Part shown: piece after piece, positions 8,561 through 15,830 of the stretch
How the letters are laid out: each line of letters begins with the position of its first letter
How positions within the stretch are numbered: the stretch's first letter is position 1
Assembly: GCF_042643355.1 (NCBI RefSeq)
Contig: NZ_JBHRSS010000003.1
Location: forward strand, 558,001-622,000
Direction of reading: 5' to 3'
DNA length: 64,000 bases
From: Salinisphaera aquimarina
Lineage (GTDB): Bacteria; Pseudomonadota; Gammaproteobacteria; Nevskiales; Salinisphaeraceae
Position numbers and translations under genes: made by a program
The notes under the pieces: model-generated
Told to the model about the DNA's origin: nothing
Databases searched by the model: none
What the model saw: the letters and a program-made list of their open reading frames with translations, nothing else

Positions 8561-8617
8561 GCTGCCCTTGCTGGTCGCTTCAATCCTGCGTACTTGCGCC
8601 TTGGCGTGAGATTTTTT
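8530..8617 (+). terminator. Long imperfect hairpin with T-run, overlapping the HAD gene end
   Basis: CACGCCAAG (8530-8538) and GCGCAAG (8547-8553) pair with CTTGCGC and CTTGGCGTG (8593-8608), with an internal mismatch; TTTTTT follows at 8612-8617. It begins inside the last codons of the HAD gene. It works as a terminator on paper but looks like an inserted palindromic repeat. Confidence 0.55.
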
Positions 8618-8627
8618 CCGAGTGCGG

Positions 8628-9434
8628 CTAGTCGCTCGGCGCGTCGCGCGCTTCGTCCCAGTCGGCCACGTAGGCGCCGATCTGATCGCGCAGCCGGCCG
8701 TTGGTCGCCAGCACGCTGCGGGTATCCAGATCGATATCGCCGCCGCCGAGTTCGGTGATATCACCGCCGGCCTCGCGCAGGATCACGGTGAGCGCGGCAA
8801 TATCGAGGATGTTGAGATCCGACTCCACGATGGCGTCGACGCGCCCGGAAGCGAGCAGGTGATAGTGATAGAAATCGCCGTAGCCGCGGATGCGGTGCAC
8901 GTCGCCCACCAGCTGGCCGATCCTGGGCCAGGCCGGCGACGCGCCGAGCGCGCCGATATTGCCCAGTGACAGACTGGTCTTGTCGATACGATCGACATCC
9001 GAGGTGCGGATCGACTCGCCGTTGAGGGTCGCCCCCAGGCCCTTGGCGGCGCAAGCCAGTTCACCGCCACCGAACATGGGCGCATTGGACACGCCCACGA
9101 TCAATTCGCCGCGATGGCGCAGCGCGATCTGGGTGGAGAAAAACGGATAGCCGCGCACGAAGCTCTTGGTGCCGTCGATCGGGTCGATCAGCCAGACGTA
9201 GTCCGCGTCGGCGTCCTCGCGCCCGAGCTCCTCGCCGTAGAAACCGTGATCGGGGAACGCGCTCGACAAGACCTGCTTGATGGCGCGCTCGCACTCGACG
9301 TCGGCGATGGTCACCGGGCTGGCGTCGGCCTTGTGCTCGACCTCGAAATCGCCCAGGTAGTAGCGGCGAATGATGGTTTCGGCCGCGCGAGCGGCCTCGA
9401 TGGCAGTGTCGAGGAAGGGTTGCAGATCGGTCAA
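8628..9434 (-). CDS. Inositol-monophosphatase-family enzyme, HisN-like
   Basis: 268 residues of the lithium-sensitive FIG/IMPase family. Metal-binding motifs are GEE (Glu68-Glu69) and WLIDPIDGTKSF (Asp84, Asp87, Gly88, Thr89). The third metal motif, usually W-D-x-A-A, here reads LNILDIAALTVILREAGG. The overall pattern (SPVTIADVECERAIKQ, RGYPFFSTQIAL) resembles the histidinol-phosphatase HisN subgroup more than SuhB, but substrate is not certain. It is the last gene of the minus-strand Lnb-Lnb-ampD-ampE run, 34 bp after ampE. Confidence 0.85.
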   Translation of the reverse strand: MTDLQPFLDTAIEAARAAETIIRRYYLGDFEVEHKADASPVTIADVECERAIKQVLSSAFPDHGFYGEELGREDADADYVWLIDPIDGTKSFVRGYPFFSTQIALRHRGELIVGVSNAPMFGGGELACAAKGLGATLNGESIRTSDVDRIDKTSLSLGNIGALGASPAWPRIGQLVGDVHRIRGYGDFYHYHLLASGRVDAIVESDLNILDIAALTVILREAGGDITELGGGDIDLDTRSVLATNGRLRDQIGAYVADWDEARDAPSD

Positions 9435-9468
9435 GACAATCGTCCGTGGCTGGCTTTGGACGCGAATG

Positions 9469-10356
9469 CTACCGCAGCACGCCGAAAATGATGAGCAGCG
9501 CGAGCCCCGCCAGCAGCACGAGCAGCGCGCGCGAGATCAGCCCGAGCGCCTCGAGCAGGGTATCGTTGAGCTGGCGCTCGAAACGCGGCGACCGGGTATC
9601 GCGCGGCAGCGCCAGCGCGCCGCGCCCGACCACGGCCAGCAGGCGCCAGCTGGCGGCCGCGCTCAGGTGGGTGGTCGCCCGCGCCGCGGGCCAGGCGGCC
9701 AGCGCGCGGCGCGTGTCGCCTACAATCGCATAGACCAGCACGATCAGCCGGGCCGGGAACCAGGCCGCCGCGCCGTGTACGTATTCGGCCGCGCGCCGCA
9801 GGCTCTTGGAGCCAGTGCCACGTGCCGCCAGCGCCGGCAGTTCGCGCACGCTGCGATAGAACACGGCGCCCGCCGGCCCGGCAAGGAAGAACCACAGCAG
9901 CACCGCCAGCACCCGCTCGTGGCCCTGGATGAGCACGGCACCGACGATGGTATGGCCCTCGATATCGGTGGCCGCCCGCCCGGTGGTCCGTCGGCACAGG
10001 GCGACCGCGCGCGCCTCGGCCTGGTCGTGGTCCGCTTCACCGCGCGCATGGGCCAGCGCATAGACGTCTTCCCAGAGATCGCGCGGGCCGAAGGTGAGCA
10101 TGAGCACGAGTACACCGAACACCAGTTCGAAGCCCAGCCACAGATACTCGACCACCGCCCACTGCGCGAGCGCCACGACCAGCACCGGCGGCACGATCAC
10201 CAGCACGCCCGAGGCATGCGACAACCAGCGCGCGCCCAGCCGGCTGCGCTCGATGAACGCTACATAGCGGGCGAAGCCATCGGTTTCGCGCCAACGCTTG
10301 AGCTGGCCGAAGGCGCGCTCGGCGAACAACGCGATAACGATGATGATCAGGTGCAC
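9469..10356 (-). CDS. ampE: AmpE membrane protein
   Basis: 295 residues with about four to five membrane segments, including MHLIIIVIALFAERAFG at the N-terminus, WAVVEYLWLGFELVFGVLVL, and ALLVLLAGLALLIIFGVL at the C-terminus. AmpE is the inner-membrane partner encoded after ampD; its biochemical role is still poorly defined but it is linked to AmpC beta-lactamase induction and cell-wall recycling. The start overlaps the end of ampD by 10 bp, showing translational coupling. Confidence 0.88.
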   Translation of the reverse strand: MHLIIIVIALFAERAFGQLKRWRETDGFARYVAFIERSRLGARWLSHASGVLVIVPPVLVVALAQWAVVEYLWLGFELVFGVLVLMLTFGPRDLWEDVYALAHARGEADHDQAEARAVALCRRTTGRAATDIEGHTIVGAVLIQGHERVLAVLLWFFLAGPAGAVFYRSVRELPALAARGTGSKSLRRAAEYVHGAAAWFPARLIVLVYAIVGDTRRALAAWPAARATTHLSAAASWRLLAVVGRGALALPRDTRSPRFERQLNDTLLEALGLISRALLVLLAGLALLIIFGVLR

Positions 10357-10910
10357 GCGCGCTCCAGGTGGCGATCGAACAACGCCCAGTCGAACGCCGG
10401 ACCGGGATCGGTCTTGCGCCCGGGCGCGATATCGCTATGACCCACGATACGCGAGCGCGCGAGCGCCGGATAATGATGCATGAGCGCCGCGGCCACCGCC
10501 GCCAGCGCGCGATACTGGGCCGGCGCGTACGGACAGTCGTCGGTGCCCTCCAGCTCCACGCCGATAGCGAAATCGTTGACCGCCTCGCGGCCGTCGAAAC
10601 AGGAGCGCCCGGCATGCCAGGCGCGGGCGTCGAGATTCACGTACTGGGTGATCGCACCACTGCGCTCGATCAGCGCATGGGCGCTCACCCGCAAGCCCTC
10701 GATTTCAGCGAAGAAGGGATGCGCGCACACGTCGAGCGTATTGGTGAACAGCGCATCGACCTGGCCGTGGCCGAAGCGCCCGGGCGGCAGGGTGATGCCG
10801 TGCACGACCAGCGTATCCACCGGCGTGCCCGCGGGACGCGCATCGTGATTGGGCGAGTCGAGCCGGCGTATGCCAGCCAGCCAGCCGTGGTTGATCGCAA
10901 GATCCGTCAT
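10347..10910 (-). CDS. ampD: 1,6-anhydro-N-acetylmuramyl-L-alanine amidase AmpD
   Basis: 187 residues, standard AmpD length. It has the N-acetylmuramoyl-L-alanine amidase type 2 fold motifs: LVVHGITLPPG with zinc ligand His37, AIGVELEG with the catalytic-area Glu, and IVGHSDIAPGRKTDPGPAFDW with the second His and the Asp zinc ligand. AmpD is cytoplasmic and removes the peptide from anhydro-muropeptides, which keeps the AmpR inducer low. It has no signal peptide, fitting that location. It starts 4 bp after the upstream Lnb-like gene and overlaps ampE, so all are probably one operon. Confidence 0.95.
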   Translation of the reverse strand: MTDLAINHGWLAGIRRLDSPNHDARPAGTPVDTLVVHGITLPPGRFGHGQVDALFTNTLDVCAHPFFAEIEGLRVSAHALIERSGAITQYVNLDARAWHAGRSCFDGREAVNDFAIGVELEGTDDCPYAPAQYRALAAVAAALMHHYPALARSRIVGHSDIAPGRKTDPGPAFDWALFDRHLERACT

Positions 10911-10913
10911 GGT

Positions 10914-12872
10914 TCAAAAATACGCGTTCAGACCAATCACGGCACGCAGGCCGGCGTCGACCGCCGTGCCTTCCCAGCCGATCTCGCTGCGCAGCGCCAA
11001 TCCGCGCGTCAGCGGGAACTGCTGGGTCGCGCGGGCCCAGCGATAATAGCCGTCGTCGCCGGCCACGTATTCGAGCGCGCCGGCCTCCAGACGCATCTGC
11101 ACGCCGCGCAGCGGATGCGCCAGTACGCCGACACTGGCGCCAGCGCCCAGCGCATAGCCGGGCTGCAGCGCGCTGTTGGCGTCCACCGAACCCAGACCGA
11201 AGACGTAGCCGAGCAGGTCGTCGTCGCCCCAGGCCAGCCCCGGCCCGCCCTGAAAGTAGTAGCCGAGGTTATTGGGCACATCGTCGAACACGTTAGCGGA
11301 CGGTCGCCGGCGCAGGCCGGTATCGATCTGGAACGAGACCGGCTTGAACAAAGCCGAGCGCGGCGACAGCGATTCGATATTGAGCACGGTCAGATCCTGG
11401 ATGCGCAACTCGCCGTCCTGCGGGTCCAGACGCAGGCCCAGATCCAGAAGATTGATCTGGGCGCCCGCGGTATAACCGCCCGGCGCGTCGAGCAGGTCGT
11501 GATAGGCCGGGCGAATACGAAAGCCCAACGACACATCGTCCGCTTCATAGACGGTCGAGGCCTGCACGCGCAGGGTCCGATGTCCTTCGTCCGGCGTGGT
11601 TTTGGGCGCCGGCACCCTGGCGAACGGCGATGGCCGCGGGATCCGGCTGCGCGCCAGCAGAATCGCGTTGGCGTGCGCCTGGCGTTGCGCCCTGGCCGCG
11701 CGCTGATCGTCGCGTTCGCGCGCTTCTCCGCTCTGCAGCTGGTAGTAGAGATAATCGTGGGCAACCTCGAGCACGGCCGCGTGATCGGTCGCGTCCAGCC
11801 GCGTGACCCGGCCATCGTCGAGGGCGATCTCGTCGGCGGCGATGCCGGTGGCCAGCGCGCGCTGCTCCGGAGTCAGCTGATCGGCCTGCCAGCGCAGCTG
11901 GGTTTCCAGCGACGGCCGGAAGGTCGGCGTCTGCATCAGATCGGGCACGTCCGACAGGGTTCGGATCGTGTCCGCGGGGATCGCATACCAGGAATACTGT
12001 TCGGTGAGCGTAAGCGACGGCCGCGCGACTTCCAGCAGGCTCAACAGCTGGTAGGAGCAGTTCTTGGTGAGGAAGTAGTAGTCGAAGCGAACCCCGTCCA
12101 TCTCCCAGAGATGGTCGACCAGCCGGTCGATCTCGGCGTCGTCGAGATCCAATGGATAGGACCATACGTCGCGATGCTCGATCCAGGCGTATTGCTTGAC
12201 CTTCTCGTAGTAGGGAAACAACCCGAAGATACCGGGGTAGCCGCCGGTCAGCCCTTTCCACGCAAAGCCCAGGCCGTGACCGTCTTCACCGGCGGCCGCG
12301 GCGAAATTCACCGCATAAGCGAGCAACTCGGTACCGCGCCGGCGCCGCGACGAGTCGATGCGCAGCAGCGTATGCCCGAACATGGACGACGGGCTGTTCG
12401 GAAACGCGGTCGGAAAGATCAGGCTGATCGTCTGCGGGCTGAGTGCGCGCCGCCACTGCTTGTATTCGGCGCAGTCGTAGGTCGGCATGCGGGCGGTATC
12501 GATGTCGAGCGCGGCGACCAGGAACTTGCGCCGTGCCACGAACGCGCAGCCAGCCGGCTTGTCGCGGCTGCTGACCTGTTCATTGGCGAACAGCGCCGCG
12601 AGCGTGGCATCGAGCTCGGCGGCCGGATCAGTGCGGCCATCAGGCGCGAAGAAGAACCAGTCCGAGGCGACCGTACTGTGCACGCCGCCATGCATCCAGT
12701 TCTTTTCGTAGTGCAGCAGGGCCTGCCACTGCGCCGACCCCGCCAGATCAATGTCTTGCGCACGGGCCTGGAGCGCATCGACGTAGTCGGACCGGTTCTG
12801 TGCATAGGCCCACGGTGCATGGGCCGCCATCAACACGGCGACGAGCGCCCATCGCTTGAACATCGCCATCAA
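10914..12872 (-). CDS. Lnb/DUF4105-family envelope protein, second of a tandem pair
   Basis: 652 residues. Signal peptide at the N-terminus (residues ~6-24, AVLMAAHAPWAYA). The N-terminal periplasmic domain (~40-400) is the DUF4105/Lnb_N family, with PNSPSSMFGHTLLR carrying His167 and FDYYFLTKNCSYQLL carrying Cys272, which I take as the His/Cys pair of a permuted NlpC/P60-like thiol fold. Cys109 and Cys134 recur in the paralogue and could form a disulfide. The C-terminal ~250 residues are beta-strand-rich and end in Phe, resembling an outer-membrane barrel. Some family members are lipoprotein N-acyltransferases (Lnb); that activity here is inference. It overlaps the upstream paralogue by 4 bp. 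Confidence 0.82.
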   Translation of the reverse strand: MMAMFKRWALVAVLMAAHAPWAYAQNRSDYVDALQARAQDIDLAGSAQWQALLHYEKNWMHGGVHSTVASDWFFFAPDGRTDPAAELDATLAALFANEQVSSRDKPAGCAFVARRKFLVAALDIDTARMPTYDCAEYKQWRRALSPQTISLIFPTAFPNSPSSMFGHTLLRIDSSRRRRGTELLAYAVNFAAAAGEDGHGLGFAWKGLTGGYPGIFGLFPYYEKVKQYAWIEHRDVWSYPLDLDDAEIDRLVDHLWEMDGVRFDYYFLTKNCSYQLLSLLEVARPSLTLTEQYSWYAIPADTIRTLSDVPDLMQTPTFRPSLETQLRWQADQLTPEQRALATGIAADEIALDDGRVTRLDATDHAAVLEVAHDYLYYQLQSGEARERDDQRAARAQRQAHANAILLARSRIPRPSPFARVPAPKTTPDEGHRTLRVQASTVYEADDVSLGFRIRPAYHDLLDAPGGYTAGAQINLLDLGLRLDPQDGELRIQDLTVLNIESLSPRSALFKPVSFQIDTGLRRRPSANVFDDVPNNLGYYFQGGPGLAWGDDDLLGYVFGLGSVDANSALQPGYALGAGASVGVLAHPLRGVQMRLEAGALEYVAGDDGYYRWARATQQFPLTRGLALRSEIGWEGTAVDAGLRAVIGLNAYF

Positions 12873-14725
12873 TTGAAATAATGCCGCAGCGCGACCGTGC
12901 AGCTGTTCACGCCCTGCTCGCGCCAGGTTTCATGTGCGCAGTCCGCGCGGACGGCGTTATCGGTCGATATCGGCATATCGGCGGTCAGACTCGTTCTCAG
13001 TCGGTAGAAATCGTGGGTGAAATAGAGCGCGCGGGCATGCGCGCCCAGCTGTACCCCGGGCGTGACATAGACCGCGCCCAGTTCGGTGCCGCCGCCCAGG
13101 GCGATATCCGGGTCAAACCCGCTGACGCTTTCGGCGCGCACCACGGCGAACGCATACGGCATGAGCCCGCCGAATTGCCAGCTCGCACCCGGCCCGCCCT
13201 GAATGAACGCGCCCAGGTTGCGGCCGCCCGGCACCGGCGCCTGCTCTAGGCCCGCGTGCACGAACCAGGAAATCGGTTTCACGAATGCCCCACGCGGTGC
13301 AAGCGATCGAATATTGACCAGATCGAGGCTCTCCAGAGACAGGCCGTCACCCTCCGTGGCACGCAGGCGCAGGTCCAGTCCTTCGATGCCCGCACCGGGT
13401 AGAAACCCGGACAGCGGGTCGAGAATATCATGGTAGGTCAGGCGGTAACCGAACTCCGCGAACGCCGCGCCGTCCTGGCTTCCGGCGCCGATACTGGCCA
13501 TCTGCGTGTCGTGGCCGCGCTCCGGCGCGGGCGGCTCGGGCACGGCGTCGGACGGCGGGGCCGGATTGCGTTGCACCACGCGCAACAGCGCCAGTCCGTT
13601 GCGGGCGGCGGATGCATCCCGCGCGCCCTTGCGATGACGCAGCCGCAGCGCCTGATAGGCGACCTGCGCGATCAGATGGCGGCGCATCGGCGCATAGGCC
13701 TGAAACCCCGCCGAGCGTGCCTGTTCCGGGTCGGTCATCAGCGTGCGGGCCCAGGCCAGCTCATCACCATCGAGACGCGTCGCCAGATGTTCGAGCTGCT
13801 TGGCCTTGGAGGGGCGATAACGCCGCTCGGTGACGAGGCCGGCGGTATACAGGGCGCGCACCGTATTGACCGGCAGCTCGGCGAAGCGCAGATCCGGCAT
13901 CAGATCCGCCTCGGGGCGCCCGACCTTGATCAGTTCCAGCAGTCGGAATGAACAATTCTCGTCGAAGAAATAATAATCGAAGTTGATGTTGCGCAACTCC
14001 CAGAGATGACGCACCACCCAGTCGAGTTCGTCGGCGTTGAGATTGAGCGCGTACTCCCACATGTCGCGGTTTTCCAGAAACGCGTACTCGCGGATCTTCT
14101 GGGCATAGGGCACCACCGAGAAACGCCCGGGATAGCCGCCGGCCAGGCCACGCCAGATATAGAAGAACGAGTTATCCAGGCCGTCCGTCTGGGCGCCGAA
14201 ATTGATCGCCTGCGACAGCCACACCGACTCCGGGTCCGGGGTGGCATCCAGGCGCAGCAGCGTATGCCCGAACATGGACGACGGACTGTTCAGATAGGCC
14301 GCCGGGAACACCAGCACCAGCTGCCCGGTGGGCATGTTCTCGCGCCACTTCAGATATTCGCTGCAATGACGCAACGGCTGTTGCTCATGCCAGCCCAGCT
14401 GTTCGGCAAGAAATCGATAGCGTGCGGGAAACCGACAGCGCTCGGCGCTGTGCGGTGCTCGCAGCGCCCGCCAGCTTGCCCGCAGTTCCGCTTCCGGGTC
14501 GTCCACACCGTCGGCCGACAGAAAGAAATCGTCGTCATCGACATAGCTGGCGCCGATGCCGCGCAGGGTCGCGCCCTGGTTGATATGCAGGAGCGCCTGC
14601 CAGCGGGGCGACGCGGCCAGGGCCGCGAACCGGGCGTCGGAAACGGCCGCCGGTTCGGCTGCTGCCGCCTGGGTGACCGGCACGAGCGCGGTCATCATCA
14701 GCACCAGAATAAGCGCTGTTTTCAC
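12869..14725 (-). CDS. Lnb/DUF4105-family envelope protein, first of a tandem pair
   Basis: 618 residues with a signal peptide (residues 1-22, LMMTALVPVTQAAAA). It is a diverged paralogue of the next gene: LNSPSSMFGHTLLRLD holds His154 and FDYYFFDENCSFRLLEL holds Cys258; paired cysteines Cys97 and Cys121 match those of the paralogue. The C-terminal half (from ~residue 400) is beta-rich with repeated aromatic/Gly patterns and ends in ALRHYFN, as outer-membrane barrels often do. The likely setting is periplasm/outer membrane. Both active-site candidates are kept in both copies, so neither looks dead. ATGA overlap couples it to the downstream copy. Confidence 0.82.
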   Translation of the reverse strand: MKTALILVLMMTALVPVTQAAAAEPAAVSDARFAALAASPRWQALLHINQGATLRGIGASYVDDDDFFLSADGVDDPEAELRASWRALRAPHSAERCRFPARYRFLAEQLGWHEQQPLRHCSEYLKWRENMPTGQLVLVFPAAYLNSPSSMFGHTLLRLDATPDPESVWLSQAINFGAQTDGLDNSFFYIWRGLAGGYPGRFSVVPYAQKIREYAFLENRDMWEYALNLNADELDWVVRHLWELRNINFDYYFFDENCSFRLLELIKVGRPEADLMPDLRFAELPVNTVRALYTAGLVTERRYRPSKAKQLEHLATRLDGDELAWARTLMTDPEQARSAGFQAYAPMRRHLIAQVAYQALRLRHRKGARDASAARNGLALLRVVQRNPAPPSDAVPEPPAPERGHDTQMASIGAGSQDGAAFAEFGYRLTYHDILDPLSGFLPGAGIEGLDLRLRATEGDGLSLESLDLVNIRSLAPRGAFVKPISWFVHAGLEQAPVPGGRNLGAFIQGGPGASWQFGGLMPYAFAVVRAESVSGFDPDIALGGGTELGAVYVTPGVQLGAHARALYFTHDFYRLRTSLTADMPISTDNAVRADCAHETWREQGVNSCTVALRHYFN

Positions 14726-14778
14726 TGCGCCTTCAACAAGATATCGCTCCAGTACCGCGCATCACACGCCTCACCCAG

Positions 14779-14809
14779 AAAAAAGCCCCGCCTGGCGACC
14801 AGACGGGGC
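14779..14809 (-). terminator. Rho-independent terminator after the DUF3015 gene
   Basis: On the minus strand GCCCCGTCTGG pairs with CCAGGCGGGGC and is followed by TTTTTT. It separates the DUF3015 gene from the Lnb-amp genes, so the latter probably have their own promoter in the ~50 bp before 14725 or depend on read-through. Confidence 0.85.
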
Positions 14810-14827
14810 ATTCGCCAACCAACCTGC

Positions 14828-15310
14828 TCAGGACACGTAGTGCTTCAGACGATCGTCGCGCTTCATCACGGCGTTGATATTGTCCATCACCTCGGCCGCG
14901 TCCACGTCCTGACGCGGAAAGATGCTGCCGAAGTTTTCGTGCATGACCGAATCGAAATAGGCACGGTCATTCGGGTCGATCTGCATCGACACGGTCAGCG
15001 CGGTCAGCGCTTCGCCGTGGCCCACAGCCATGTCTTGGGCCACTTCCTCGAGCACGCCGTTCATGGCGAGCAGACTCTTGCCGCTGTAGGTCAGCGTGCC
15101 GCTGGTATCACAACCGTTGGTGCCACTGGTCATGCCGAAGGTGGCATTGCCGGACGTGCCGTTGACGATCGTCGCCAGCAGATGGGCACCGGTACCGCTG
15201 CTGCCTTCGAACAACAGATTACCCCAACCACAACCCGGGCCGCCCGGCGCGACCGCACTGGCGCTCAGACTCGATCCCAACAGAATGGCACCCAGTATCA
15301 ATTTCTTCAT
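14828..15310 (-). CDS. DUF3015-family periplasmic protein
   Basis: 160 residues. Signal peptide MKKLILGAILLGSSLSASA. The mature N-terminus has the family signature GGPGCGWGNLLFEG and then TSGNATFGMTSGTNGC with the two conserved cysteines. The C-terminal half is helical and acidic (VDAAEVMDNINAVMKRDDR). The family has no known activity. ATG at 15310 is chosen because it directly precedes the signal peptide and has GGGGG-type purines upstream; a frame to 15430 is not protein-like. It lies upstream of the Lnb pair on the same strand, separated by a terminator. Confidence 0.85.
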   Translation of the reverse strand: MKKLILGAILLGSSLSASAVAPGGPGCGWGNLLFEGSSGTGAHLLATIVNGTSGNATFGMTSGTNGCDTSGTLTYSGKSLLAMNGVLEEVAQDMAVGHGEALTALTVSMQIDPNDRAYFDSVMHENFGSIFPRQDVDAAEVMDNINAVMKRDDRLKHYVS

Positions 15311-15830
15311 CTCGACCCCCAACATTTGAATAGTGTTGATGTTTACTCGCTTTCTCGCCCACATCCACGCGCGGGCAAGTTTCAAACTATAACGAAGCTG
15401 TGCACGCTGTACAGCGTTAAATCTGAACATCTATTGGACAATCGCGTGCAACCGCGGCGGACTGCGCATCAATGCCGCGTTGCCCGCAGACATCCGCTGT
15501 CGAAATCGGCTTTCGCGCGCGAGTTTGTTCGGCTACAAGCTTGCAGCGCACATCGCCGCACCCGTTCATGATCGCCAGTGCGGGCCGCGATCCGTGAGCA
15601 AGCCAGCATGCCGATCGCGATTGCTGTTGCGAGGGCGCCATCGATCGGGTTCGCGGCAGATTTCGCCGCGCGACCTGGCACGCCGACGCGCGCTCGCGCC
15701 GACCCTGGCTACGAACGCGACAGCGTCGTTCTTTCACGCCTCGGCCCGCACGGATGATTGCACCCGATCACCCTGATAAGCTCGCCGCACGCCGCGTCAC
15801 CGCCATGTTATTCACCGGGAAAGACTCTTC
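15311..15830. other. 520-bp intergenic region, no gene seen
   Basis: Divergent spacer between the DUF3015 gene and the M16 protease gene. The left end (about 15325-15425) is AT-richer and likely holds the promoter of the DUF3015 gene. Frames through the middle have Arg/Ala/Ser-rich, low-complexity translations and no recognisable domain. Confidence 0.5.

Noticed and set aside
10368..12881. Plus-strand open frame of about 837 codons opposite the ampD and Lnb-like genes
   Set aside because: Arg/Gln/His-rich translation without domain motifs, covering the antisense of two solid genes.
15417..15737. Possible small gene in the 520-bp spacer
   Set aside because: Arg/Ser/Ala-rich translation, no ribosome site and no hydrophobic core pattern.
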